From a virus: a DNA stretch of 29,500 nucleotides. Positions 6,358 through 14,704 of the stretch are shown one piece after another. The position numbers were made by a program, and so were the translations under genes. Position 1 is the stretch's first letter, and each line of letters starts with the position of its first letter. The notes under the pieces were generated by a model. That model ran no database searches, had not been told where the DNA came from, and worked only from the letters and a program-made list of their open reading frames with translations. The stretch is from IMG/VR virus record IMGVR_UViG_3300028024_000023, positions 1 through 29,500 of that record. One strand, written 5' to 3'.

Positions 6358-6719
6358 TCCTCCCTTCCGGTGAGTGTTTTCAGGAGACGTTCGTCCCCCT
6401 CCTTAAGCGTGCGCAGCAGCGCCGCATGATCGGCCAGCATGTCACGTTGGGCCTCGGCAATCGACAGCAGCGCGGCAAGCATGCTGCCCTGCGATTCGAT
6501 GGTTTGACGCTGAAGCTGCGCCGATTCTTCCGCGACCATCATGAGTACCGCGCTCGCCGTCGATGCCTCTATCGAGAGGATCAGGTTTGTCGCGCCGAAA
6601 TCCAGATCGGTGCCGAGCGCGAAGTGCAGCGCGATCGATGTGCCTATGAATATGCACAGCAGGATCAGGAAATTGCGTGGCTTCCTGACCGTCATGTAGA
6701 GACGGAAAAGGTTACGCAT
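6354..6719 (-). CDS. Two-helix membrane protein with C-terminal coiled coil, 121 aa
   Basis: The ATG at 6719 overlaps the preceding gene by eight bases and gives a sensible basic start (MRNLFRLYMTVRKPRN). Two membrane segments follow (FLILLCIFIGTSIALHFAL, and NLILSIEASTASAVLMMVA), then a Gln/Glu-rich helix. The second segment plus the following helix resembles the NLxLSxxA...ixMM pattern of DUF1003-like or low-affinity iron-permease-like proteins; this is a motif-level impression only. In a lysis cassette, a holin or holin-regulating role is possible. The gene is immediately upstream of the endolysin and overlaps it. Confidence 0.65.
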   Translation of the reverse strand: MRNLFRLYMTVRKPRNFLILLCIFIGTSIALHFALGTDLDFGATNLILSIEASTASAVLMMVAEESAQLQRQTIESQGSMLAALLSIAEAQRDMLADHAALLRTLKEGDERLLKTLTGREE

Positions 6720-7020
6720 GACGCGCGAGGGATAGCAGCAAGCCGACGACTGCAACCAGCACAGAGCCGCCGGTGATCCATAGACCGATCTTCCCCGGAA
6801 TGGAGTTGTGCGCGTCGCGGAGCTGCGTGCTGAACTTGTCGTCGATGTTCTGGCTCAGTTTCAGGATGTCGTCTTTTGTCGCAACGGTCGCAATCGCCGC
6901 GCGCAATTCGGACACCGTTTCGTCGAGCTTGGCGAGGTGCTGATCGTGCCGCGCGATATCTTCGTCGTGCGCACGAACGCGCTCGCGCAATTCCACAATT
7001 GCGGTCATATGCTGATCCAT
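6712..7020 (-). CDS. Coiled-coil, C-terminally membrane-anchored protein (XhlA-like), 102 aa
   Basis: The ATG at 7020 has CGGGGA upstream. The N-terminal two thirds is a coiled coil rich in His/Asp/Glu/Leu (RVRAHDEDIARHDQHLAKL), followed by a single C-terminal membrane helix (GLWITGGSVLVAVVGLLLSL) and a short basic end. This matches the build of XhlA-type haemolysin/holin-accessory proteins found beside phage endolysins. It is the first gene of the lysis cassette, ten bases after the tail fibre gene. An antiholin or holin-partner function is inferred from position. Confidence 0.65.
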   Translation of the reverse strand: MDQHMTAIVELRERVRAHDEDIARHDQHLAKLDETVSELRAAIATVATKDDILKLSQNIDDKFSTQLRDAHNSIPGKIGLWITGGSVLVAVVGLLLSLARHA

Positions 7021-7030
7021 AAAATCCCCG

Positions 7031-7495
7031 TTAATTGGAAGGTGTGATTGTGAAGTTGTCGGTTTGGCCGGTGCGAATCAGATTTGCGACTGCGGTTCCT
7101 AGAAACCAACTTGCGCTCCCAACGTAAGGCAATCTTGCTGAGATTCCGCTTGAGTTGTTTGTAATCAGGATTGCCCCGGTCCATGCTGGCGCACTGGATA
7201 CGTTCAAATTGGTGTAGTTATTTGTGAAATCGGTCGAAATATAGTTCAGGACCCCGCCAAAAAACGGTGAGCTTGGGAAAAAAGCAGCGTTTACGTTATT
7301 CCCTGACGACGTTGTCATGCTCCCATCGAAGCGCCCCGTCTTCCCATGCAGATCATTGAAGCTGATCGTCCCGCTAGCCTTCTGCGCGAGCGCGCGAACC
7401 CACGAATCATTGAGGCTGTCCGCCGCACTCGACGCGCGCCCGAGTTCCGTATTGATCTGCGAGAACGAGATTGCACCGCTCGCGGGAAGCGTCAT
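7031..7495 (-). CDS. Tail-associated protein, 154 aa
   Basis: The ATG at 7495 overlaps the tail fibre stop (ATGA). The N-terminus (LPASGAISFSQINTELGR) is the motif found at the start of many phage tail and fibre proteins, followed by SLNDSWVRAL and GTISFNDLHGKTG, a second copy of the S-G-x-I-S-F-x-x-(I/L) theme. The rest is Asn/Thr/Ser-rich and beta-like with aromatic residues, consistent with a receptor-binding or fibre-cap domain. It has no signal peptide. It is probably a short tail protein acting with the preceding S74 fibre. Confidence 0.65.
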   Translation of the reverse strand: MTLPASGAISFSQINTELGRASSAADSLNDSWVRALAQKASGTISFNDLHGKTGRFDGSMTTSSGNNVNAAFFPSSPFFGGVLNYISTDFTNNYTNLNVSSAPAWTGAILITNNSSGISARLPYVGSASWFLGTAVANLIRTGQTDNFTITPSN

Positions 7496-8430
7496 TTCGC
7501 CTCCACCAGCGCGCGCAGGCGCACGACTTCTGCGGCAAGCTCGGCGCACGCCACGAGCGCGGCCTGACCGTAGGCGACCGACAGATGCTCGCCGTCCTGC
7601 ACGGCCTCCGGCAGGAACGCCTGAAGCGATTGCGCGCCGACGCCGACCTGTCGCTCGCCGCTGTCGATGCGCGTGAAGGTGCCGCGCTTCAATGCCGCGA
7701 GGTGCTCGATGAAGTCTGCCGGCAGAGATTGCCAGTCTTTCTTCAGGCGCTCGTCGGAGTAGGCGGTGAGATTCCCGGATGCCGTGAGATCGCCAGCCGC
7801 AGTGATCGCGACGCGCCCGGTCTCGATCGTGTTTGCCAGATTCACGTTTCTGAAGACGAAGCCGCCGCTACCCATACCCTGATTGTTCACCAGGGACGTA
7901 GCGCCGGTGCCTCCAATTTCATTCCAGATCAGGAAAGCGCCCTGATTGTTTGCTACCGTTATGCCACTGCTGTTGACCTGCAAGCCAGTGGTGGATAGAA
8001 GCGATGAGAACGACCCGGCCATCCCGACTGGCAGAGACGGAGCAAGCGGGTTCATGATCCCGACATCGACCTCGGAGACGCCGCTATCCAGCGAGCCACT
8101 GCTCCACGCAACGGTCACTGTCGTCGCCGATGCGAATGCAGAGGCCGTGACGGTCCCGTAGATGGTGCCAGCCGTGACGAATGCCCGGACGCGGCGGCCA
8201 ACGGAATAGGTGCTGGTCTTGTTTCCGGCCACAGAGAACTGCGTGGCACTTACGTACGTCGGCGTGAGACCATAGTTCAGCCATTCAGCCGCGGCGAACC
8301 ACGTCGCCACGTCGGCCATCATCTGGCGCGCGGAATCATTGACGGTGCTCGGCGGCTGACCTTCAGCCCAGTCTATGGCGCCCGCACTCGCGTTATTCGC
8401 CGGGGTGGTGGACCATTGCCAGAGTGCCAT
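7492..8430 (-). CDS. Tail fibre with C-terminal S74 intramolecular chaperone, 312 aa
   Basis: The C-terminal 89 residues (from about 224) carry the peptidase S74/endosialidase-chaperone pattern: YSDERLKKDWQ, then VGVGAQSLQAFLPEAV and a final helix (ACAELAAEVVRLRALV). This domain trimerises beta-helical fibres and then usually cleaves itself off at the Ser of the SDERLK motif. The N-terminal part (ALWQWSTTPANNASAG..., then a beta-rich stretch) looks like a virion-anchoring fibre domain. An AGGTG site precedes the start. It is the first gene after an intrinsic terminator (8449-8472), so it may be separately regulated. Confidence 0.85.
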   Translation of the reverse strand: MALWQWSTTPANNASAGAIDWAEGQPPSTVNDSARQMMADVATWFAAAEWLNYGLTPTYVSATQFSVAGNKTSTYSVGRRVRAFVTAGTIYGTVTASAFASATTVTVAWSSGSLDSGVSEVDVGIMNPLAPSLPVGMAGSFSSLLSTTGLQVNSSGITVANNQGAFLIWNEIGGTGATSLVNNQGMGSGGFVFRNVNLANTIETGRVAITAAGDLTASGNLTAYSDERLKKDWQSLPADFIEHLAALKRGTFTRIDSGERQVGVGAQSLQAFLPEAVQDGEHLSVAYGQAALVACAELAAEVVRLRALVEAK

Positions 8431-8448
8431 TTCGTTTCACCTATAATG

Positions 8449-8472
8449 AAAAACCCCGCACAGGGCGGGGTT
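8449..8472 (-). terminator. Intrinsic terminator between ejection-protein and tail-fibre genes
   Basis: The stem AACCCCGC/GCGGGGTT (8452-8459 with 8465-8472) has a five-base loop; on the minus strand it runs straight into a T tract (8449-8453). It would end transcripts coming from the gene at 10241-8541. Confidence 0.75.
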
Positions 8473-8483
8473 CGGAGATTTTT

Positions 8484-8678
8484 ATGAGCGATAACCAGTG
8501 GCAGCGCCTGATCGCGACGGCGATCGTTTGTGCCATCCCGTCACTGCGATCCCTGCTGAGAAAACGCGCCGAGCAGGCCCGGCGTGAGGGGCGCAAACCA
8601 GTTGGTTACCGCATTGCCTACCGCCTGGGCGCCCGCTGGGCGGCTCATAAGAAGGCCCTGCGCCGCGCGCTGTCCTAG
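8484..8678 (+). CDS. Possible small antisense ORF, 64 aa (doubtful)
   Basis: This plus-strand frame starts at an ATG with CGGAG six bases upstream. A perfect TATAAT (8442-8447) lies ahead of it, but no well-spaced -35 box. The product has a hydrophobic N-terminal helix (LIATAIVCAIPSL) and a strongly basic rest. Most of it (8541 onward) is antisense to the end of the 566-aa virion protein, and its basic composition could simply reflect that. It may be a spurious frame; a small membrane-active or antisense element is the alternative. Confidence 0.25.
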   Translation: MSDNQWQRLIATAIVCAIPSLRSLLRKRAEQARREGRKPVGYRIAYRLGARWAAHKKALRRALS

Positions 8679-10241
8679 CGGGGTATAGGCAAGAGCGGGC
8701 GCGGCCGCCGCATAGGCCATCGGATTGAGCAGCATGCCGGGGTGCGAGAACAGCGCGCCGAGCGCGCCAGCCGTGCCGAGTCGCCCAGCGGTGCCGCTAT
8801 CTGGATAGCCCTTCCCGAGGACGCCCATCGCATCCTGCGAGAAATCCTGCATCAGCGCATTGCCGGTTGCCGACGCCCCTTTCCCGGCGGACTTATCGGC
8901 GCCGCGAACGGCGCTCTGCAACTGCGCTGGCGTGAAGATTCCGCCATTGTTCATCGCCCCCTGCGATCCAGCCGCGCCACGCAGCCGCACGAAATTCGCA
9001 TAGGCCGCATTCGCTTTTGACAGATCGCCAACCGCGGCCGGCGCGTTATATCGGGGCAATGAGTTGTCGATCGCACTCTTGATTTCGCCCACTGCGGCGC
9101 CAAGCTGGCGGTTATCGAAAGACGGGTCGCCGGAATAACCGCGGGCGATCCGCGACAGTTCGCTCTGCGCCCCCTTCAGCGTCGGACCATCCATCAGCCC
9201 TTGCGGGCCGAGTTTGCCGAATACCTGTGTTTGCAGGATATTCGTGAAGGTCTTTTGCTGCGCTGGCGGAAGGTTCTGTGCCATCCCCGCAAGATTCGTG
9301 ATGTCGGACTGGAATGCCGGGTCCGTCGCGCGAAACGTCATGTTCGACAAGGCATTGTCGTATGCATCGCCGATCGTCTGACGCACGGCGCCAACACCTT
9401 CCTGACCGATCGGGCCGGAATACTTCTGCCCGAGCGGTGCTAGCACCTGATCGTATGTCGCCTTGTTGAAGGTCTGTACGCCGCGTTGCTGCGCGCCCTT
9501 GATCATGTCGCCAATCAGCGGCAGGCTGCTTGCCTTGTTTTCGAGTGCCTGCCAGCCGCCGCCAGCAATCTGCCCCGGCGTCATGGTCACGCCGGCTTGC
9601 GCGAGACGCTGGCGAACCGGGTCGACGACGCCGCTTATTGCGCTGCCGAGCGCGGCAGTAACCGGCGTTGCCACTCCGCCAATTGCCGCATTCGTCCCGA
9701 CCTGTCCGAGCTTCTGCGACCAGAAGTCATTGCCGCCGCCCGGCGTCTGCTGGACGTTTTCGACGGGCGAAACCGCGCCACTTGCGGCACCCAGGGCCGC
9801 GCCGGTGGCCGCCTTCCCAAGCAGGCCCATACCGCTGATTTCCGGTGCGACAAGCGCGAGCGGCGCAGTGGCTGCCGCCATGCCCCCGATGTTGCCCGCG
9901 CCGGCCACGATTGGATGCGCAGCCGAGTACGGCGCATAGTCTGCGTTGCCGCGCGCGAGACCCTGTTCCGCATCGCGCGCGAGCCACGGACCAACCGTGT
10001 CCGATCCCAGCGACGTAAGCCCCCGCCCGATCAACTGCTGTGCGCCCAGCGCGGTTTGCTGAACGCCATGCCCCAGCCCAGCGCCCAGAGATGCGAGCGC
10101 GCCAGGTTGCCCGGCAGCGGTCTGAGGTGCCGCGGCTCCCGCGCCGCCCGCTGCCGGCGCCGGGACCGTGCCAAGGTAGGAATCGAACGACTGCGACGAT
10201 TGCGCGGCCGGTGCGCCGAGGTAATCATCGAATGCGCTCAT
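8541..10241 (-). CDS. Large Ala/Gly-rich internal virion (DNA-ejection) protein, 566 aa
   Basis: The start at 10241 overlaps the preceding stop (ATGA). The N-terminus repeats a short motif (AFDDYLGAP, then SFDSYLGTV), followed by an Ala/Gly-rich region with amphipathic and hydrophobic glycine-zipper stretches (AGNIGGMAAATAPLALVAP), and a helical, more polar C-terminal half (TLKGAQSELSRIARGYSGD). Proteins of this composition in this position, after the short-tail hub genes, form the internal or ejected proteins of podoviruses that breach the cell envelope. No enzymatic motif is seen. Assignment rests on composition and position. Confidence 0.7.
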   Translation of the reverse strand: MSAFDDYLGAPAAQSSQSFDSYLGTVPAPAAGGAGAAAPQTAAGQPGALASLGAGLGHGVQQTALGAQQLIGRGLTSLGSDTVGPWLARDAEQGLARGNADYAPYSAAHPIVAGAGNIGGMAAATAPLALVAPEISGMGLLGKAATGAALGAASGAVSPVENVQQTPGGGNDFWSQKLGQVGTNAAIGGVATPVTAALGSAISGVVDPVRQRLAQAGVTMTPGQIAGGGWQALENKASSLPLIGDMIKGAQQRGVQTFNKATYDQVLAPLGQKYSGPIGQEGVGAVRQTIGDAYDNALSNMTFRATDPAFQSDITNLAGMAQNLPPAQQKTFTNILQTQVFGKLGPQGLMDGPTLKGAQSELSRIARGYSGDPSFDNRQLGAAVGEIKSAIDNSLPRYNAPAAVGDLSKANAAYANFVRLRGAAGSQGAMNNGGIFTPAQLQSAVRGADKSAGKGASATGNALMQDFSQDAMGVLGKGYPDSGTAGRLGTAGALGALFSHPGMLLNPMAYAAAAPALAYTPLGQRAAQGLLMSRPAGAQAVGNAVTNWFAPLTPGLLGAFSQQGSQ

Positions 10242-12106
10242 TTCAGCAACCCATTGTTGAAGGCCCATTCAAAGTTGGCGCGCAGCGATGGATTCGCCTT
10301 CACGGCGGCCTGCACCGCCGCGCGCTGCGCGTCACCCGAGAGCGTCAACGCCTGCACCATCGACGGCTTGATGTTCTGGTCGAATGCCGCCGACTGCTGC
10401 GTGAACGTCTTTTCGTCGCCCTTCTGGTAGATCGGCGTCAGGAATTGCGTCTTGACGTGGCCGAGATCGAGATTGTTGAGCTGCGTGGTCAGGCCGCCCA
10501 CCATCGCGGATTGCGGCTTGTCGTACGTCGGCACAGCCTCATCGATCGTCGCGCGCGAGGCGTCCGTGCCGCCCGAGCCCAACGCTTTTCCCTGCTGCGC
10601 CACATAGGTCGCATGGAGCTTCTGGTACATCGCCGCGTCAGGGCTTACCTTCGTGCCAACGGACGCCGGCAGCAGCCCGACGGCGGTCCCGCCGACGCCC
10701 TTGTTGTGCGCGAGATTCAGCATTTCCATGAGCGCTTCACGCGACTGCTGGTAGCTCGCATCCGAACTCGACAGCGCGCCATAGGAATCAGCCATCTGCT
10801 TGCTTGGGGCACCCTGCGATGCGTTCGCCGCGGTCGCTGCGCCCATCGGAGGCGCGGCGTAGATTGCACCGGCCGCCTGCGGCGCGCTGCCACCATTGAC
10901 GAATGCCCCAGGCCCATTCTCGTGCAGCATGATCCCCGTCGAAATGAGTTGACGCACGGCCGGGTTCGAAAGGTCGATCGGCTGCGTCGGCTTGATGCCG
11001 AGGCGTTGGGCGACATCCTGAATGTAGGCCTGCGTGTTGTTCTCGTTCGGGGGCGCCCACTTGGAGATCACGCCCGTAAGCGTGTTCACACCCTGCTTTC
11101 CGTAGCTCGCGAGGTTGGCATCCATCGCCTGCAATCCGGTCTGCATATCGGGATACTGCGCGAGCCGGCCGCCCGGCATCATCGCGCCGGGGTTGTTGTT
11201 GCGCAGCGGTGCGGGCATTTCGCCGGTCGCCGCCGCCGTCCGGTTCGTGACCGGCAGCGGATTGCCCTGCGCATCGACGCCCGCATATGGCAGCGCGGAA
11301 CCTTCGCCGGCCGTCTTGGCTGCCGCCATCTGCGACGTGATATCCGCGGCGCCGGCGATCGGCCGGATACCGATCACATTGCCGCTCGCATCGAACGTCG
11401 GCGTGCCACCAGTCGGAATCTGCGGATTGAACGCCATCGGCTGCATAGTGAGCGGATCGCGCAGGATCGCGCCGGGCCGCGCATTGACCGGCGCGATGTA
11501 AGTCGCCTTGCTCACACCGGCCGCATTTGCCGCCTGAACCTGATCCGGCGTCATGCCGCCCTGAACGCCCATCTTCGTGATATCGGTAGGCATCTGCGCG
11601 GCAAGCGATGGGTCATGCTCGACGGCGATGCGCATCATGTCGCCGCCGCCCTGCATACCGGCCATGTTCATCAAGAGGCCCTGCTGGAACAGTTGCTGCG
11701 GAGACTTGCCGTAGATGCCACCAGCGGCTTGCGGAGCGGCTTGCGGGGCTGCGGCAGGTGCATAGCCACCCATTCCGGCAGACAGGCCCGACAGCGGGCC
11801 GCTATTCGCCGCGCCCATGACGGGCGAACCCTGCGGTCCAGCGGGAGATTGCGCCGCTGGCGCAGCGCCACCCAGCAAACCCTGCATCGCCTGCATGCGC
11901 AGCATCTGCTGCTGCATCTGCAACGCGTTACCGGCGTTCTGCTGCATGCCCTGCATGCCCTGTCCGAGCGCCTGACCCATCGAGACTGGCAGGCGCGACG
12001 GGCCGGCCGCCGAGAGCAGGCCCTGCGACATGCCGAGCAGCCCCGCCATCTGCGGATTGGCATACATCCCCATCAGGCCGCCGCTATCGCCATCAAAGAG
12101 ACCCAT
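10238..12106 (-). CDS. Virion protein with peptidoglycan-hydrolase-like domain, 622 aa
   Basis: The ATG at 12106 gives the N-terminus MGLFDGDSGG and overlaps the preceding gene by 14 bases. The N-terminal 130 residues are Gln/Met/Gly-rich (MQQQMLRMQAMQGLLGG). About residues 298-400 hold the pattern of virion-associated lysozyme or transglycosylase domains: LRNNNPGAM, then YPDMQTGLQAM, GVISKWAPPNENNTQAYI and RLGI. This domain locally opens peptidoglycan during DNA entry. The C-terminal 200 residues are helical. With its neighbours it forms the ejection-protein set of a short-tailed phage. Confidence 0.8.
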   Translation of the reverse strand: MGLFDGDSGGLMGMYANPQMAGLLGMSQGLLSAAGPSRLPVSMGQALGQGMQGMQQNAGNALQMQQQMLRMQAMQGLLGGAAPAAQSPAGPQGSPVMGAANSGPLSGLSAGMGGYAPAAAPQAAPQAAGGIYGKSPQQLFQQGLLMNMAGMQGGGDMMRIAVEHDPSLAAQMPTDITKMGVQGGMTPDQVQAANAAGVSKATYIAPVNARPGAILRDPLTMQPMAFNPQIPTGGTPTFDASGNVIGIRPIAGAADITSQMAAAKTAGEGSALPYAGVDAQGNPLPVTNRTAAATGEMPAPLRNNNPGAMMPGGRLAQYPDMQTGLQAMDANLASYGKQGVNTLTGVISKWAPPNENNTQAYIQDVAQRLGIKPTQPIDLSNPAVRQLISTGIMLHENGPGAFVNGGSAPQAAGAIYAAPPMGAATAANASQGAPSKQMADSYGALSSSDASYQQSREALMEMLNLAHNKGVGGTAVGLLPASVGTKVSPDAAMYQKLHATYVAQQGKALGSGGTDASRATIDEAVPTYDKPQSAMVGGLTTQLNNLDLGHVKTQFLTPIYQKGDEKTFTQQSAAFDQNIKPSMVQALTLSGDAQRAAVQAAVKANPSLRANFEWAFNNGLLK

Positions 12107-13025
12107 ATGCGCTCCCGAATCCGAAAGGGTTATTCGCCGCGCCATTGAAGCTGGCGTATGACATCGACGGGCCAATAGGGCCAGCCTGCCGCGGCATCGG
12201 CCGGTTCTGCTGGAAGTTCGGCGTCTGCGCCATGACTTGCGGGCGCTGCTGTTGCTGTTGCTGCTGCATCTGGCCGCGCATTTGCATCATGCGCTGCGCC
12301 TGATTCAGCGCTGAGCCGCCGTCGAAGCTGAAACCGCCCATCGTCGAGCCACCGAGCGGCGCGGCGCCGGCCACATCACCAGAGAGGCCACCGCCGAGCG
12401 CGCCGCTCGCGCTGCCGGTCATGCCGCCGCCCGGTGCGAGACCGCTGAAGAGGCCGGTCGGCGCGGAGCCTAGCGCGGAGCCCATATCGGCGCCGCCCAT
12501 CATGCCGAGGCCGGAGCCGCCGGAAGAAACCGCGCCAGCCATGCCGGCGTCGCCGACGGCGGCCGGCCCACCAAAGAAGCCGGTCATGCCGCCCGCGCCC
12601 GCGCCACCACCAACGGAACCCGGAGCCATACCCGCACCACCAGCAAACGTGCCGGCGCCCGCACCAGCGCCACCAGCGCCTGTTGCGCCACCCCCCGCGC
12701 CGCCGCCCATCGCAGCGCCCATTGCCGGCGCGGCGTAGTAGCCGGCGATCATCGGCGCAACCTTGTCGGCCACGGAATTGATACCGCTGAACATGCCAAG
12801 CCCCGCGCTGCCGGGGTCTTTGTTGTTCATGTCCTGCCAGGCGCTCGATGTGAAGTTGCCGGTCGGGCTGATCAGTGCGCCACCGGGCTTGTTGTTGAGC
12901 AGGCCGCCAAAGAACGGATCGTAGCCGGGCACACCGAGCGCAGCGCCCATCGTCTGCAAGGGGTGGCTCGCAAGCTCCCCGATTGAATCCTTAGCGAAGC
13001 CGAAGACGTTACCGAGCAAGGACAT
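12093..13025 (-). CDS. Glycine-rich virion protein, 310 aa
   Basis: A short ordered N-terminus (GNVFGFAKDSIGELASHPLQ) is followed by an extreme Gly/Ala-rich low-complexity region (about residues 85-220) and a Gln run (MQQQQQQQRPQ) near 250. It has no signal peptide. It overlaps both neighbours by 14-17 bases, so it is translated as part of the ejection/tail gene block. Such Gly/Ala-rich small internal virion proteins are common in podoviruses, where membrane-active glycine zippers are thought to help DNA entry. Sequence alone does not identify a family. Confidence 0.7.
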   Translation of the reverse strand: MSLLGNVFGFAKDSIGELASHPLQTMGAALGVPGYDPFFGGLLNNKPGGALISPTGNFTSSAWQDMNNKDPGSAGLGMFSGINSVADKVAPMIAGYYAAPAMGAAMGGGAGGGATGAGGAGAGAGTFAGGAGMAPGSVGGGAGAGGMTGFFGGPAAVGDAGMAGAVSSGGSGLGMMGGADMGSALGSAPTGLFSGLAPGGGMTGSASGALGGGLSGDVAGAAPLGGSTMGGFSFDGGSALNQAQRMMQMRGQMQQQQQQQRPQVMAQTPNFQQNRPMPRQAGPIGPSMSYASFNGAANNPFGFGSAYGSL

Positions 13026-14304
13026 GAACGCCTCCGATCGCAGCGTAGTTCACCATGTCGAATCCGCGCGCGTCCGTCGAAACCGCCCCCGGCGCAACGC
13101 GGCGCACCTCGTCAGCCATGACGCCGAAGCGGCGCACGTGCGGCGCGTCCCAGAGATAGCGGTAGCGGTAGACCGGCAGCCCGTTCGAGAGGGTTTCATC
13201 CGTCGGCTCGATATCCAGCTTCAGGCGTCGATCCGAATACGCGCCCATCAGGCCGCCGGCCAGCGCGCCTGCGCCGGTGCCATAACCGGACCCATTGCTC
13301 ATCATGCTGCCAAGCGCCGCGCCACCCATTGCGCCACCCATTGCGCCGGCCATCTGGTTCGTGTAATACGGCTGCTGCGTCGATGCCTGACCGCCATACT
13401 GGCCCTGAATCAGGTTCGAGTAGTTGTTCAGCAGTTGCCACGGTGCGTTGATCTGCGACTGCTGCAAGGCCTGCTGGTTGCCGCCGGTGTTATACAGATT
13501 GCTCACCGCGCCATTGATCGAGTTGACGATGTTCGGCGCATTCGCGGAGCCCGCCAGTTGCTGCTGCGTCGCGGTGTTGTAGTTGCTGCCGAGCTGACCT
13601 GTTGCGCCCAACTGACCCTGCGCCTGCGTGCCGGCGGCCGACAGCATGTTCCCCATGTTCGACTGATACATGCCGCCGTACAGGTTGTTCTGCGCGTTGC
13701 CGAGTTGCGTGGCGAGGTCCTGCTGGTTCTGGCTCTGCGCGTTCATCATCGCGCCCGAACCGTAGCGGCCAGAGCCTTCCATCTGGCTCGTCGTCTGCGG
13801 AGCAGTCGCGGTCTGGTACGCGCGTGTGATCTGGTCGGATGCGGCCTGTCCCATGCCCTGCATGTACGGATTGTTCAGCATCTGGCCGGATGCGAACTGG
13901 CTCAGGCCGTTGACGCCGCTGTTGTTGCTCGCGAGCCCCTGAAGTGACGAATTGGCCGGATTGCTGTTCAGATACTGGCCGTTGAGCAGGTTCGTCGTGT
14001 AGTTGCCGGCGGCGTTATTGAGCGCTGGCGAATAGCCGATGTTCGTCGCGTCGGCGATCGCGTGCGTGTCGCCCATCGCCTGCTGCTGGTACGGCGTGAA
14101 GCCGGCCACCGATGACGCGGGATCGTTCGCGTACTGGTTGTAGACACCGCCAGCGTTGCCGAATACCTGGCTCAGATAGGGTTGCTGGCCCGACCAAGGA
14201 TCAGATTTCTGGGTCGTCGTGCTGGTGCCACCGCCGTTCCCATTTGCGGGAACGGACGGCAGCCCAAGGCGCATCAGATGCAGTTGCCGAGGATTGCGAA
14301 TCAC
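13009..14304 (-). CDS. Asn/Gln-rich tail protein with C-terminal S74-like domain, 431 aa
   Basis: A GTG at 14304 overlaps the preceding stop by four bases (GTGA). Most of the chain is Asn/Gln/Gly/Tyr-rich (NNLYGGMYQSNMGNML), with glycine-zipper repeats (AGAMGGAMGGAALG) around 325-350. The last 76 residues begin YSDRRLKLDIEP and continue VYRYRYLW and RRFGVMADEVRRVAP, which matches the core of the S74 endosialidase chaperone but ends without the long terminal helix. It is probably a tail-tip or ejection-associated structural protein; whether the domain is active in self-cleavage is unknown. Confidence 0.75.
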   Translation of the reverse strand: MIRNPRQLHLMRLGLPSVPANGNGGGTSTTTQKSDPWSGQQPYLSQVFGNAGGVYNQYANDPASSVAGFTPYQQQAMGDTHAIADATNIGYSPALNNAAGNYTTNLLNGQYLNSNPANSSLQGLASNNSGVNGLSQFASGQMLNNPYMQGMGQAASDQITRAYQTATAPQTTSQMEGSGRYGSGAMMNAQSQNQQDLATQLGNAQNNLYGGMYQSNMGNMLSAAGTQAQGQLGATGQLGSNYNTATQQQLAGSANAPNIVNSINGAVSNLYNTGGNQQALQQSQINAPWQLLNNYSNLIQGQYGGQASTQQPYYTNQMAGAMGGAMGGAALGSMMSNGSGYGTGAGALAGGLMGAYSDRRLKLDIEPTDETLSNGLPVYRYRYLWDAPHVRRFGVMADEVRRVAPGAVSTDARGFDMVNYAAIGGVHVLAR

Positions 14305-14699
14305 AGTCGCTTCTCCAGATAAACGTGGGTTTTGTCGTAGTCAGGTAGCGCTTTCTCCCACCCCGGCCGCGCCTGAAGTTCCATTGCGTCGCAGCCCTGA
14401 GCCTTCGCCCACTGCTCGATCTGCGACATGCATTGCTTTTCCCACTCGCGCCTGTTCCGCCCGGTGACGATGCGGATCGTGCAGACGCTCTGTTTCGGGT
14501 AATTCGTGATGCGCGTGATGCCGACCGCAAAGGAGGTCGGGGTACGCCAGATCCATAGCTGGTCATCGCGTTCCAGCAGACCGAGGCGGATATCGTTCTC
14601 GTCAAACTTGCCGCGCGAGGTCTTGCAGGCCGCAGCAATCCACGGACGAACTTCGTCCCACACGTCGTCGATGACGTGTGCCGGTATGCCGTAGAGCAT
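14301..14699 (-). CDS. GNAT-like phage protein, 132 aa
   Basis: The C-terminal part (MSQIEQWAKAQGCDAMELQA, then RPGWEKALPDYDKTHVYLEK) fits the last helices and strands of a GNAT acetyltransferase fold, as seen in many podovirus proteins placed between the tail-hub and ejection genes. The N-terminal half (DVWDEVRPWIAAAC, then LWIWRTPTSFAVGITRI) would give the first strands. The acetyl-CoA loop (Q/RxxGxG/A) is not well conserved, so catalysis is uncertain and a structural or chaperone role is possible. It ends by overlapping the next tail gene. Confidence 0.65.
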   Translation of the reverse strand: MLYGIPAHVIDDVWDEVRPWIAAACKTSRGKFDENDIRLGLLERDDQLWIWRTPTSFAVGITRITNYPKQSVCTIRIVTGRNRREWEKQCMSQIEQWAKAQGCDAMELQARPGWEKALPDYDKTHVYLEKRL

Positions 14700-14704
14700 G
14701 GGAT

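Noticed and set aside
10040-12148. Plus-strand frame of 702 codons across the ejection-protein genes
   Set aside because: Extremely Arg-rich and antisense to two genes with recognisable features and coupled starts; not coding.
12240-12270. Short CTG/GTTGCT repeats as a candidate CRISPR or regulatory repeat
   Set aside because: They encode the Gln run of the Gly-rich protein in frame and have no spacer structure.
13196-13441. Plus/minus short frames within the tail genes as independent genes
   Set aside because: They lie wholly inside a larger gene with recognisable C-terminal S74-like domain and have no coupling or Shine-Dalgarno site.
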